From assembly GCA_964617065.1 (NCBI GenBank), contig CAZTVM010000029.1, positions 1-18,638 on the forward strand: 18,638 bases of DNA. Reading direction: 5' to 3'. A model generated the notes under the pieces. It had not been told where the DNA came from, did not search any database, and worked only from the letters and a program-made list of their open reading frames with translations. Positions 7,543 through 16,024 of the stretch are shown in pieces. The DNA is from JAVBNU01 sp964617065. GTDB taxonomy: Bacteria > Cyanobacteriota > Vampirovibrionia > Gastranaerophilales > Gastranaerophilaceae. The position numbers and the translations under genes are program-made. Positions within the stretch are counted from its first letter, which is position 1; every line of letters starts with the position of its first letter.

Positions 7543-8274
7543 TTATATCACCAAACCACCATCAATCCCTATAACCTGTGCGGTAATATACGGTGCATCA
7601 TCTGCTAAAAATTTTACACATTTAGCTATATCTTCAGGTGTACCCAATTTTTTCAAAGGTACATGCTCTAGTATTTTTTCGGTATCCAAACCATTTGTCA
7701 TGTCTGTCTGAATAAATCCGGGCGCAATTGCATTGACTCTTATATTTCTTGAAGCCAACTCTTTAGCTAATGACTTTGTTAAACCTACAATACCCGCCTT
7801 TGCTGCAGAATAATTGGCTTGACCAGCGTTGCCGTAGAGGCCAGAAACACTTGAAAGATTAATTATACAACCACTTCTTTGTTTAATCATTATCTTCGAT
7901 ATCGGCTGTGTAACATAGTATACGCCATTCAGATTAGTATTAATAACAGCTTCCCAAGAGTCTTTGGGCATCCTTATAAACAATCCGTCTTTTGTAATAC
8001 CTGCATTATTAACCAATACATCAATTCTACCGAATTTTTCAAATATAGCCGATACAGCAGCGTTTACAGCTTCACTATCTGATACATCAAAACGCATTGC
8101 AATCGAATTCTGCCCTATTTTTTTTATTTCTTCAACAGTTTCATTCGCTGCGACTTCATTCCCTGCATAATTAACAATGACATCATAACCAGCTTTAGCG
8201 AGCTCTATTGAGCATGCTCTACCAATACCTCTCGAACCGCCTGTAACTAAAGCAACTTTTTTATTATCATTCAT
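7543..8274 (-). CDS. fabG: 3-oxoacyl-ACP reductase
   Basis: A 243-residue short-chain dehydrogenase/reductase that reduces 3-oxoacyl-ACP to 3-hydroxyacyl-ACP with NADPH. The cofactor loop TGGSRGIG (11-18), NNAG (89-92) and the catalytic set Asn114, Ser142, Tyr155 and Lys159 (in GQANYSAAKAG) are all present, as is the PGFIQTDMT region. The C-terminus IGIDGGLVI is typical of FabG. It begins 12 bases after fabD, and the GGAGAA ribosome-binding site overlaps the fabD stop, implying coupled translation. Position between fabD and acpP separates it from other SDR enzymes. Confidence 0.95.
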   Translation of the reverse strand: MNDNKKVALVTGGSRGIGRACSIELAKAGYDVIVNYAGNEVAANETVEEIKKIGQNSIAMRFDVSDSEAVNAAVSAIFEKFGRIDVLVNNAGITKDGLFIRMPKDSWEAVINTNLNGVYYVTQPISKIMIKQRSGCIINLSSVSGLYGNAGQANYSAAKAGIVGLTKSLAKELASRNIRVNAIAPGFIQTDMTNGLDTEKILEHVPLKKLGTPEDIAKCVKFLADDAPYITAQVIGIDGGLVI

Positions 8275-8286
8275 TGTAATTTTCTC

Positions 8287-9234
8287 CTATACCTTTTGTA
8301 GGGCTAAAGCATCTGCTGTAGACTGCAAAGTAGCCATGTCATATACATTATATGTTGTTATTTCAGAATTAATTTTCTTATTCAATCCTGATAAGACTTT
8401 ACCAGGGCCTATCTCAACAAATGTATCAACACCATTCGCAATCATTAATTGAATAGTTTGCAACCAAAAAACTGATGAACAAATTTGTTTTGGCATTTTT
8501 TTCTCAAAATCAGAAATTTTAGTAGTCACATTTGCGTCGACATTTGTAATAACCGGAATTTGAGCTTCTTTAATATCTAGTGTATCAACAAAGTTTACGA
8601 AATCATTAGCTGCATTTTTCATCAAATTAGAGTGAAAAGCACCACTAACAGCCAGTGGCAAAACTCTTTTAGCTCCAGCTTCTTTCAACACAGTATGAGA
8701 TAAGTTTACCGCATCGACATCACCTGTAATAACAATTTGTTCAGCAGAGTTATAGTTAGCAATTTGTACGACCCCATGCCCTGCTATTTTCGCTATACAA
8801 TCTTCTACTTTTTCCGAACTTAATCCTAAAACAGCGCTCATTGTACCTTTTGTATTTTGAGCAGCGTCATTCATCAAAATAGCTCTTTTTTGAATTGCTT
8901 TTAAAACATTCTCTATATCTAGCACACCAGCGCAGTAAAGTGCAGAATATTCACCTAAACTGTGTCCTGCTACGTAGTCAGGCACAATATTAATTTTTTC
9001 TTTTAAAGCTTCCAACGCAGCAATCGATGTAGCTAGTATCGCTGGCTGTGCATTTACTGTAAGTTTCAATTTTTCATCAGGTCCATCAAAGCAAATTTCG
9101 GAAATCTTCGTTTTTAAAATTGTGTCAGCAACATCAAAAACTCGCTTAGCAGCAGCAGAATTGTTGCACAAATCCAAGCCCATGCCGATATTTTGAGCAC
9201 CTTGTCCAGGAAAAATAAATGCCAATTTTTTCAT
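8287..9234 (-). CDS. fabD: Malonyl-CoA:ACP transacylase
   Basis: FabD moves malonyl groups from CoA to ACP, supplying the elongation unit. With the chosen start the protein is 315 residues. It has the N-terminal FPGQGAQ oxyanion loop, the nucleophile Ser92 in GHSLGEY, Arg117 in IQKRA, and His201 in GAFHSNL, all standard for the family. I start at the ATG at 9234 (MKKLAFIFPGQGAQ) and not at the in-frame GTG nine bases upstream, because that GTG is itself part of the GAGGTG ribosome-binding site. It follows plsX by 43 bases, in the place where fabH usually sits between them. Confidence 0.95.
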   Translation of the reverse strand: MKKLAFIFPGQGAQNIGMGLDLCNNSAAAKRVFDVADTILKTKISEICFDGPDEKLKLTVNAQPAILATSIAALEALKEKINIVPDYVAGHSLGEYSALYCAGVLDIENVLKAIQKRAILMNDAAQNTKGTMSAVLGLSSEKVEDCIAKIAGHGVVQIANYNSAEQIVITGDVDAVNLSHTVLKEAGAKRVLPLAVSGAFHSNLMKNAANDFVNFVDTLDIKEAQIPVITNVDANVTTKISDFEKKMPKQICSSVFWLQTIQLMIANGVDTFVEIGPGKVLSGLNKKINSEITTYNVYDMATLQSTADALALQKV

Positions 9235-9277
9235 AAAAAACACCTCATTGTTGTAATCAATCCATTAATCTAAAAAA

Positions 9278-10336
9278 TCAACTTTCACTAAGTTCCGAAA
9301 TTTTATTATTAACTCCTGTTTCAACAGCTTCTTTTGCGACTCTTATTGCATTTTTAATTGCATAAGCCTTTGAACGACCATGAGAAATTACAGTAATACC
9401 TTGAATACCAATCAATAATGCACCGCCAAATTCTTCATAGTTTATTCTTTTGTAAATTCTTTTCATAAAAGGTTTTGCTAAAAGACCGATAATTTTTGAA
9501 ATAATGTCGGTTGTAAACTCTTGTTGAATCATATTAAACAGCATAGTAGAAGAACCTTCGATAATTTTCAAAGCAACATTGCCGACAAAACCATCACAAA
9601 TAATGACATTACAATCGCCAAAAAATATTTCTTTGCCTTCAATATTACCAATAAAATTCAATTTGTCTTGATGTTCTTCAAGTAATTTATAAGTGCCTTG
9701 AGTTAATTCGTTACCTTTACCGGCTTCTTCTCCGATATTGAGCAGTCCGACCTTAGGATTATCAATGCCAAGAACATTTTTAGATAAAGTCGTCCCCATC
9801 AAAGCAAATTGGTAAAGCATTTCAGGAGTACAATGACTGTTAGCGCCTGCATCAAGCAATACGAAAGGTTTTTTCATTGTAGGCAGAGTCAAAGCAATTG
9901 CAGGTCTTTCAATGCCGGGAATTCGTCCTAATCCAAATAAACTCGCAGCCATAGCTGCGCCTGTAGAACCGGCAGCAATTAAAGCATCTGATGTGCCCTT
10001 AGCGACTGAGTCAACAGCCATAACAATAGATGATTTTTTCTTACGACGAATAGCTTGTCCGGGTGCTTCGCCCATTTCTATAACCTCATTAGCATGGGTT
10101 ATTTGGATATCGAGCTTGCTCAAATCAACACGAATGCGACCTTCTCTAAATATACCTGATTTTGTTTTTGATGTAATACCTATTCGCTCAATACGTCGGA
10201 GTTCACGCTCAATTGCATTTTGCATTCCGACCAATTCTATAGCCACACCATAATCATGCGCAGCCCAAACTGCACCCTCTACTATCTCTCGTGGTGCATT
10301 ATCACCACCCATAGCATCAACCGCTATCCTCGTCAT
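9278..10336 (-). CDS. plsX: Phosphate acyltransferase PlsX
   Basis: PlsX makes acyl-phosphate from acyl-ACP, the first step of the PlsX/PlsY route to phosphatidic acid, at the inner face of the membrane. The 352-residue protein shows AVDAMGGDNAP at the N-terminus, AAGSTGAAMAAS, LLDAGANSHCTPE, LLNIGEEAGKGNE and CDGFVGNVALKIIEGSS, all diagnostic. It is slightly longer than many PlsX proteins; residues about 55-72 (SKTKSGIFREGRIRVDLS) look like a small insertion before the IQITHANEVIEM strand. The gene begins 12 bases after rpmF with AAGGAAGG upstream, consistent with one operon. Confidence 0.96.
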   Translation of the reverse strand: MTRIAVDAMGGDNAPREIVEGAVWAAHDYGVAIELVGMQNAIERELRRIERIGITSKTKSGIFREGRIRVDLSKLDIQITHANEVIEMGEAPGQAIRRKKKSSIVMAVDSVAKGTSDALIAAGSTGAAMAASLFGLGRIPGIERPAIALTLPTMKKPFVLLDAGANSHCTPEMLYQFALMGTTLSKNVLGIDNPKVGLLNIGEEAGKGNELTQGTYKLLEEHQDKLNFIGNIEGKEIFFGDCNVIICDGFVGNVALKIIEGSSTMLFNMIQQEFTTDIISKIIGLLAKPFMKRIYKRINYEEFGGALLIGIQGITVISHGRSKAYAIKNAIRVAKEAVETGVNNKISELSES

Positions 10337-10348
10337 AATCCTTCCTTA

Positions 10349-10738
10349 TTATTCTGTTTTATTTTCGTCTGAAGATGTTTCTTCTGTTTTATTTTCAACT
10401 ACTTCTTCAACAACTGTTTCAGTTTTTTCTTCAACAGGAGTTTCAACTACTTCTGTTTCAACCATTGTAGTTTCTTCGACAACAGCTTCTGTTTTTTTAG
10501 CTTTTGGCGCTTTTTTAGCTTTAGCCGGTTTAGCTGTTTCCGTAGTAGTTTCTACGTATTGAGGAGATTTTATACTAACTGCTTTTCCTTTGTAAAAACC
10601 ACATTCTGTGCAAACAGTATGAGTCATTGCCAACGCTCCGCAGTTGCTGCATTTTGTAGTCTCAACTTTTGTTGCTTTCCAATTGGAACGTCTGTGTCCT
10701 TGTGCTGATTTACCTGTTCTTTTCTTTGGTACTGCCAT
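10349..10738 (-). CDS. rpmF: Ribosomal protein L32 with a long acidic C-terminal extension
   Basis: The first 60 or so residues are a normal bL32: MAVPKKRTGKSAQGHRRSNW, then a zinc ribbon of four cysteines (30, 33, 43, 46 in CSNC and CTEC) and GFYKGKAV. L32 is part of the 50S subunit and is usually 55-65 residues; this protein is 129. The extra part has two pieces: a basic Lys/Ala/Pro stretch (70-82, KPAKAKKAPKAKK) and a tail of about 47 residues made almost only of E, T, V and K. The tail is in frame without interruption and the stop is 12 bases before plsX. The core assignment is certain; the role of the tail is unknown. Position after DUF177 and before plsX is the classic arrangement. Confidence 0.95.
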   Translation of the reverse strand: MAVPKKRTGKSAQGHRRSNWKATKVETTKCSNCGALAMTHTVCTECGFYKGKAVSIKSPQYVETTTETAKPAKAKKAPKAKKTEAVVEETTMVETEVVETPVEEKTETVVEEVVENKTEETSSDENKTE

Positions 10739-10770
10739 TTTGTTTTGTCCTTTTCTTATTTTTACTTTTA

Positions 10771-11223
10771 TTAATTACTGTTTTCGGGTTTCATATATTT
10801 TTCTAAATCTATATTTTCCCCTTTACAATTTATATCACAAACACACTGATTTGGTATAGATAATATTACAGATTGATAAATTAAATCGGTAATATCAATT
10901 TCATTTTGACCATTCAAATCTTCCGCAAAACAGCCTGTTTTAAGCTCTCTTTCGTTTTTATACTCACTAAAAAGTTTTTCTTTATAATAAGTTTCGTTAA
11001 CTTCTATTTTTTGTTCTAACACGAAATCCTGTAGACATCTGTTGCACTCCAAAATCAAATCGGCATTAATTACACCTACGACATTTATAGACTGCATTAA
11101 ATCTGTCAAAACCAAATCAGCTTTTATTGACGATTTTGTCGGTATTTCTTCGATAAACTCGTCAAAAAGAATATTCATTTGTCTATTTTTTGAATTTTCT
11201 ATATTTTCAATTGATATTTTCAT
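10771..11223 (-). CDS. DUF177 / YceD-family protein
   Basis: A 150-residue protein with the DUF177 features: an N-terminal beta-rich half (ADLVLTDLMQSINVVGVINA), the CNRCL pair (Cys60, Cys63), and a second cysteine cluster near the end (CVCDINC, 127-133, followed by KG). E. coli YceD, encoded just before rpmF, is needed for normal 23S rRNA levels; the neighbourhood here is the same. The usual final C-x-x-C-G element of the family is not seen, as the protein ends with a short polar tail (MKPENSN). It is the first gene of the fatty-acid operon; AGGAAC lies before the ATG and a good promoter just upstream. Confidence 0.85.
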   Translation of the reverse strand: MKISIENIENSKNRQMNILFDEFIEEIPTKSSIKADLVLTDLMQSINVVGVINADLILECNRCLQDFVLEQKIEVNETYYKEKLFSEYKNERELKTGCFAEDLNGQNEIDITDLIYQSVILSIPNQCVCDINCKGENIDLEKYMKPENSN

Positions 11224-11247
11224 ATTGTTCCTGCCAGTTGTTTAATT

Positions 11248-11275
11248 ATTGTATTTGCTATAAAAAAAATGTCAA
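11248..11275 (-). promoter_or_regulatory. Main promoter of the DUF177-rpmF-plsX-fab operon
   Basis: On the minus strand a perfect TTGACA (11275-11270) is followed after 16 bases by TACAAT (11253-11248). Transcription would start near 11241, about 17 bases before the DUF177 ATG. The element lies in the 55-base gap after the upstream unknown gene. No terminator is visible between them, so some readthrough from that gene is possible. Confidence 0.7.
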
Positions 11276-11278
11276 ATA

Positions 11279-12001
11279 TTATTGCTTATTTTTTTTATGG
11301 TTAAAAGTAAGCAAACTGCTTGCTACAAAAGCTGTAAAAGCAAATGTTAAGATACCGACTTTAGCGTTATTAGTCGTTATAAATTTTACTACATTTTTCA
11401 TTTCATCACTTAGCGTTATTTTGTTTTCTTTCCAATTTTTATGTAATTCACTAAATTCTGATTTTATAAGTGCTATGTGCTTATCTGCCGTTATTTGAGG
11501 TATTGATTTCGCTTTTTTAAACATTTTTTCTTCAGGAAAATCTAAAGTTACTTTATTAAAAATATCGACAGATAACAATTTTCTCACATCAACCAGCTTT
11601 TCTGATATATTTTCAACCAACATATTTCTTAAATTTGCGTGAGTTACTTTTGCATTTACTTGCTTTTCGCCCAATGTCTTTTTTGCAACTGTTAACAATT
11701 CCTCATTTATTTTTTTATTATTTGCTTCACCCAAATTTGTGTATAAGTCCAAAGAGTTATGTGCCTCTAACAGTATAGCATCGGCTTTACTATTTAGTGA
11801 TTGTTGTATAAATTGATTTTCGCTGAAAGGCATCGTTTTGCCTAAAACACCACCAATTGCACCACTGACAACTGTAGCAATTGCAACAGTTTCATAAGGA
11901 TGAATACTTACAAATTTTTTAAATTTGTTTTGTTTTTTTTCGCCCATAGCTGTGACCACTTGTATATTTGTTTGTGGATTTATTATTTGAATGCGTGGCA
12001 T
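11279..12001 (-). CDS. Unknown two-membrane-segment protein
   Basis: I do not recognise this 240-residue protein. I start at the ATG at 12001 (MPRIQIINPQTNIQ) because the in-frame TTG 12 bases upstream overlaps the GAGG ribosome-binding site. Visible parts: a short polar N-terminus rich in I/N/Q, a basic stretch (21-30), a glycine-rich hydrophobic segment (38-54, TVAIATVVSGAIGGVLG), a charged helical middle of about 155 residues, a hydrophobic C-terminal segment (214-233, KVGILTF through SLLTF) and a basic tail HKKNKQ. There is no signal peptide or cysteine. It probably sits in the inner membrane with the middle region on one side. Divergent from dnaE, upstream of the lipid operon. A second small gene with a similar glycine-rich segment lies on the other side of dnaE. 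Confidence 0.75.
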   Translation of the reverse strand: MPRIQIINPQTNIQVVTAMGEKKQNKFKKFVSIHPYETVAIATVVSGAIGGVLGKTMPFSENQFIQQSLNSKADAILLEAHNSLDLYTNLGEANNKKINEELLTVAKKTLGEKQVNAKVTHANLRNMLVENISEKLVDVRKLLSVDIFNKVTLDFPEEKMFKKAKSIPQITADKHIALIKSEFSELHKNWKENKITLSDEMKNVVKFITTNNAKVGILTFAFTAFVASSLLTFNHKKNKQ

Positions 12002-12131
12002 TATAATCCTCAAATTAATGACAACATTAATACAATACTGATAAAAATTTTTTTTGTTGATTTCAAATTTAATTCTTTACATAAATTAAGATTATCAAGT
12101 ATGCAATTTCTCGTTGTGGTACATTAGTAAT

Positions 12132-15100
12132 ATGCAACAATACGTTCCATTACATATACACACAGAATACAGTTTGCTCGATGGCGCAATTCGGATAAAA
12201 GAATTGTGCAAGCTTGCAAAAGAAAATGGCATGCCGGCAATTGCGGTCACTGACCATGGCGTCATGTACGGAGCTATTGAATTATATCTTGAAGCTAAAG
12301 ACGCAGGCATTAAACCACTCGTAGGCTGTGAAATGTACGTTTACAATGGTGATTTATCGACTAAAGAAGCAGGCAACAACGAGCTTTTCCACTTAGTTTT
12401 ATTAGTTAAAAATAAGATAGGCTACCAAAATTTAGTTAAACTCGTCAGTATCTCTCATGTTAAAGGCTTTTACTACAAACCAAGAATTACACCTGAACTT
12501 ATTGAACAATACAGTGAGGGCTTGATATGCTTGTCTGCTTGTATTCAAGGTGAAGTTGCCCGCAATGTAGTTCGTGGTAACAACGAAAAAGCTAGAGAAG
12601 TTGCTAAAAAATACAAAGAAATTTTTAAAGACGATTATTACATTGAAATACAAGACCATGGCTTAGCTGAACAAAAAATGTCTAATCCTGAATTAATCAA
12701 AATAGCTAAAGAATTAGACATAAAACTGGTTATAACAAACGACAGCCACTACCCTAAAAAAGAGGACGCTGACTGGCATGACACATTACTGTGCATACAA
12801 ACAGGACGACTAAAAGAAGAAGCTGACCGTTTTCGGTTCCCTAACAACGAATTTTATATAAAAACAGTAAGTGAATTGCGTGACGCTTTTAGTTGGCTCG
12901 ATACTGAAACATTTGATGCTGCAATGGCGAATACCGTTGAAGTTGCTGAAAAATGTCATTTAATACTCGAAATGGGGAAATCTCCACTACCACACTATGA
13001 AGTACCTGCGAATCATACAGTTGATTCTTATCTCGACTTTAAAGTTCGTGAAGGTCTTGAAGCTCGCTATGGAGAAATTACTCAAACAATAGAAGACCGT
13101 TATAAATACGAACTAAAAATTATTGAACAGATGGGTTTTTCAGCATATTTTTTAATCACATGGGACTTTATAAATTACGCAAAAACACATGACATTCCTG
13201 TCGGACCAGGTCGTGGTTCTGCTGCAGGTAGCATTGTAGCTTATTCACTAGGAATTACTGATATTGACCCCATGTACCACAATTTACTGTTTGAAAGATT
13301 TTTAAATCCAGAACGTATAAGCATGCCTGATGTCGACATAGATTTTTGCGTTGAAAAAAGAGGAAAAGTTATAGACTATGTAAGCGAAAAATACGGCGCT
13401 GACAGAGTTTGTCAAATAATAACATTCGGAACATTAGCTGCAAGAAATGCTGTGAAAAGTGTAGCGAGGGCTTACGATATTCCTTATGCCACTTCAAATA
13501 AACTTGCACAAATGATTCCGGCGGCACCTAAAACTAAAATCAATGACGCCCTTAAAGAAGGCATGGAGCTCAAAGCGCTGTACGACACTGACCCTCAAAT
13601 AAAAAAGCTTATTGATATGTCTTTAGCTATCGAAGGGCTAAAATATAATATCGGCATGCACGCAGCGGGTGTAATTATTTCGCATGTACCTTTAGACCAA
13701 GTCGTACCGGTTCAACCTTCAAAAGATGGCATTATTATCACAGAATACCCAATGGCTAATCTTGAAAAATTAGGTCTGCTGAAAATGGACTTCTTAGGGC
13801 TAAGAAACCTTACTATTATTGACAACACCTTAAAACTTATAAAATTACGAACTCAAACAGTTTTTGACATAAATAAAATTCCACTCGACGATGCTGACAC
13901 ATATAATCTACTCACGAAAGGCAACACAGATGGGGTATTTCAACTAGAATCCTCAGGAATGAAAAAACTAGTGCGAGACTTACGTCCGAGCGTATTTGAA
14001 GATTTAGGCGCTTTAGTCGCATTATTCCGTCCCGGACCACTAGAGTCAGGCATGGTAAAAGATTTCGTAGAACGCAAACACGGCAGACAGGCTATTACTT
14101 ACGCCCACCCATTACTTGAGCCTATACTGAAAGATACATACGGTACTATTGTATATCAAGAACAGATTATGCAAATATTCCAAGTTTTAGCAGGGTACAC
14201 GCTAGGTCAAGCAGACATGGTGCGTAGAATGATGGGAAAAAAGAAACTCGATGAAATGGCAAAACAAAAAGAAAAATTCATCGAAGGCTCAGGCAAAAAT
14301 GGCATGACGCCAAAAGCTGCTACTGAACTGTTTGAACAAATTGAAAAATTTGCTGAATACTGTTTCAACCGATCACACTCTGCAGCATACGCTTTCGTCG
14401 CTTACCAAACAGCGTATTTAAAAGCTCACTATCCTATTGAATATTTTGCGGCGCTTTTATCGAGCGTTAATTCTGACCAAGATAAAACGCAGTTATACAT
14501 AGCAGAATGTCAAAAAATTGGCATAAAAGTTCTTGCACCTGACATAAACAGCTCATTGGCGGTATTCACGCCTGACGGCGAAACTATTCGTTTTGGACTC
14601 GCTTCTATAAAAAATGTCGGTGGCGCAGTAATCGAACAAATAGAAGAAGAACGGAAATCGAAACCTTTTAAATCATTCAAAGATTTTTGTACAAGAATTG
14701 ACTCTAAATTTCTTAACAAAAGAATTTTAGAAAGTTTAATCAGAGCAGGCGCTTTTTCATCTATAGAAACAAGCAGAAAACAGTTGATAGAAAATTTAGA
14801 TTATATCGTTGACCATTGCACCAGAGAACAAGCCCAAAAAGCTAATGGTCAAACGAGCCTTTTCGCAGCACTTAACCAGTCAGCAGGTGAAGATATTACA
14901 TTCAACCTCAGCGGCACTGATGAGGAATATCCCGACAAAGTCATTCAAACTTTTGAAAAAGAGTATCTTGGTTTTTACGTCACGAGTCACCCTTTAAGCA
15001 GTATACGTGAAGCTTTGCCGTTTTTAACTTCGCATACTATCAGCGAGTTGTCTGAAATGCCTAACGAAAAAATGGTTACTATTTGCGGTCTAATCTCGCA

Positions 15101-15566
15101 GGTACGACAAATACCTACAAAAAAAGACCCTACAAAATTCTTAAAGGCAGGAATCATTGAAGATTTGACAGGTCAAGTTGAATTTGTTGCTTTTCACAAA
15201 ACTTTGATGGAGTTTAATTCATTTTTAGTCGCCGAACAAAAAGTTATTATTTCAGGTAAAATTCAACGCCAAGATGAAGAACAATTTAATATTGTCGTAA
15301 ACACGGTAAAACCGGTAGATAACAGCAATTTAGTCACAATCAATATTGACGAAGCCGTATCTTTTGAGGGATTAGTTAAATTAAAAGACCTAATTTTAGA
15401 GCATAAAGGCGATGACCCCCTTATACTCAAAATAAAAAATGGCGACAAAGAAGTAAAAATTCTTACTTCTTCTACTTTTTGGGTTAATTCATCAAACGAA
15501 TTGGCTACTGATTTACAAACAGATTTTGCCGAGCATGTATCCGTTGATATCCAATCACTAACATAA
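12132..15566 (+). CDS. dnaE: DNA polymerase III alpha subunit
   Basis: The catalytic subunit of the replicative polymerase, here 1144 residues from the ATG at 12132 (an upstream in-frame TTG at 12114 is less likely, since family members begin close to the HxH motif). Order of domains: PHP domain (about 1-270, HIHTEYSLLDG onward), polymerase core with GPGRGSAAGS and the acidic motif PDVDIDF (399-405), a third acid in KMDFLGLRNL (Asp553), the FNRSHSAAYAFVAYQTAYLK segment, tandem helix-hairpin-helix region (ILAPDIN-like through RIDSKFLNKRILESL) and a C-terminal OB fold (MVTICGLISQVRQI and following). Nine PHP metal ligands appear kept: His8, His10, Asp41, His42, Glu67, His87, Cys137, Asp204, His206. 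The ribosome-binding site is weak. This is a DnaE1-type, not PolC, enzyme. Confidence 0.96.
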   Translation: MQQYVPLHIHTEYSLLDGAIRIKELCKLAKENGMPAIAVTDHGVMYGAIELYLEAKDAGIKPLVGCEMYVYNGDLSTKEAGNNELFHLVLLVKNKIGYQNLVKLVSISHVKGFYYKPRITPELIEQYSEGLICLSACIQGEVARNVVRGNNEKAREVAKKYKEIFKDDYYIEIQDHGLAEQKMSNPELIKIAKELDIKLVITNDSHYPKKEDADWHDTLLCIQTGRLKEEADRFRFPNNEFYIKTVSELRDAFSWLDTETFDAAMANTVEVAEKCHLILEMGKSPLPHYEVPANHTVDSYLDFKVREGLEARYGEITQTIEDRYKYELKIIEQMGFSAYFLITWDFINYAKTHDIPVGPGRGSAAGSIVAYSLGITDIDPMYHNLLFERFLNPERISMPDVDIDFCVEKRGKVIDYVSEKYGADRVCQIITFGTLAARNAVKSVARAYDIPYATSNKLAQMIPAAPKTKINDALKEGMELKALYDTDPQIKKLIDMSLAIEGLKYNIGMHAAGVIISHVPLDQVVPVQPSKDGIIITEYPMANLEKLGLLKMDFLGLRNLTIIDNTLKLIKLRTQTVFDINKIPLDDADTYNLLTKGNTDGVFQLESSGMKKLVRDLRPSVFEDLGALVALFRPGPLESGMVKDFVERKHGRQAITYAHPLLEPILKDTYGTIVYQEQIMQIFQVLAGYTLGQADMVRRMMGKKKLDEMAKQKEKFIEGSGKNGMTPKAATELFEQIEKFAEYCFNRSHSAAYAFVAYQTAYLKAHYPIEYFAALLSSVNSDQDKTQLYIAECQKIGIKVLAPDINSSLAVFTPDGETIRFGLASIKNVGGAVIEQIEEERKSKPFKSFKDFCTRIDSKFLNKRILESLIRAGAFSSIETSRKQLIENLDYIVDHCTREQAQKANGQTSLFAALNQSAGEDITFNLSGTDEEYPDKVIQTFEKEYLGFYVTSHPLSSIREALPFLTSHTISELSEMPNEKMVTICGLISQVRQIPTKKDPTKFLKAGIIEDLTGQVEFVAFHKTLMEFNSFLVAEQKVIISGKIQRQDEEQFNIVVNTVKPVDNSNLVTINIDEAVSFEGLVKLKDLILEHKGDDPLILKIKNGDKEVKILTSSTFWVNSSNELATDLQTDFAEHVSVDIQSLT

Positions 15567-15580
15567 AGTTTTATACAGCG

Positions 15581-15611
15581 AAAAAGTCGAAAGCCATCAA
15601 CTTTCGACCTT
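15581..15611 (-). terminator. Terminator between dnaE and the convergent small gene
   Basis: GTCGAAAG (15586-15593) pairs with CTTTCGAC (15601-15608) around a 7-base loop. On the minus strand the stem is followed by TTTTT (15585-15581), so it best serves the small minus-strand gene ending at 15628. On the plus strand only CTTT follows, so it would end dnaE transcripts less well. Confidence 0.75.
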
Positions 15612-15627
15612 TGCCTATGTAAAATCT

Positions 15628-16024
15628 TTATTGACCATTAAATATGCTTTGTATGCCTTTGTAAGCTACATATACACCAGCAGCTGCTGCTGAGAATTTT
15701 CCACCTTTTTTAGCTAATTCACCATAATTAAATTTAGCATTACCACTGGTTTTTAATGCATTTAATTCTTCAACAGCCTTTTTAGAAAAACCTTGCATAA
15801 ATTCATACCCTTTCTTCTTAATACTTCCAAAGAAAGTAGATTTTTCACCGGTAAGAGTTACAATATTTCTTTCGTATTTATCAAATGTGCGCTTTCGCTA
15901 GACATCCATCGATATCTTTTAAATAATTGTGCTGTTTGACAGCGTCTGCAACAGCACCTACCGCTCCACCGACAACTGCAGTTCCGAGTCCAAGATGTAA
16001 TTCTTGATTATTTTTTATTTCCAT
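15628..16024 (-). pseudogene. Small glycine-rich membrane-type gene split by a frameshift
   Basis: Family not recognised. The N-terminal part starts at an ATG at 16024 with AAGGA upstream and runs for 47 residues (MEIKNNQELHLGLG, then the glycine-zipper-like TAVVGGAVGAVADAV at 15-29) to a TGA at 15883-15881. The next frame is then open from 15897 to a TAA at 15630-15628, giving 89 more coherent residues: FDKYERNIVTLTGEKS, then FFGSIKKKGYEFMQGFSKK, ending AAAAGVYVAYKGIQ and SIFNGQ. A single-base change near 15881-15900 would join them into one protein of about 130-136 residues. It could be a pseudogene, a sequence error, a programmed +1 shift at ATT-TGA, or two short genes (an internal ATG after AAAGGG gives 56 residues). 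The frameshift reading is favoured because the second frame is protein-like upstream of that ATG. Confidence 0.6.

Noticed and set aside
9235..9243. GTG start for fabD three residues upstream
   Set aside because: The GTG is part of the GAGGTG ribosome-binding site that serves the ATG at 9234, and family members start at MKKLAFIFPGQG.
12114..12131. TTG start for dnaE six residues upstream
   Set aside because: DnaE proteins begin within a few residues of the HxH motif; the ATG at 12132 fits this better, though the ribosome-binding site is weak for both.
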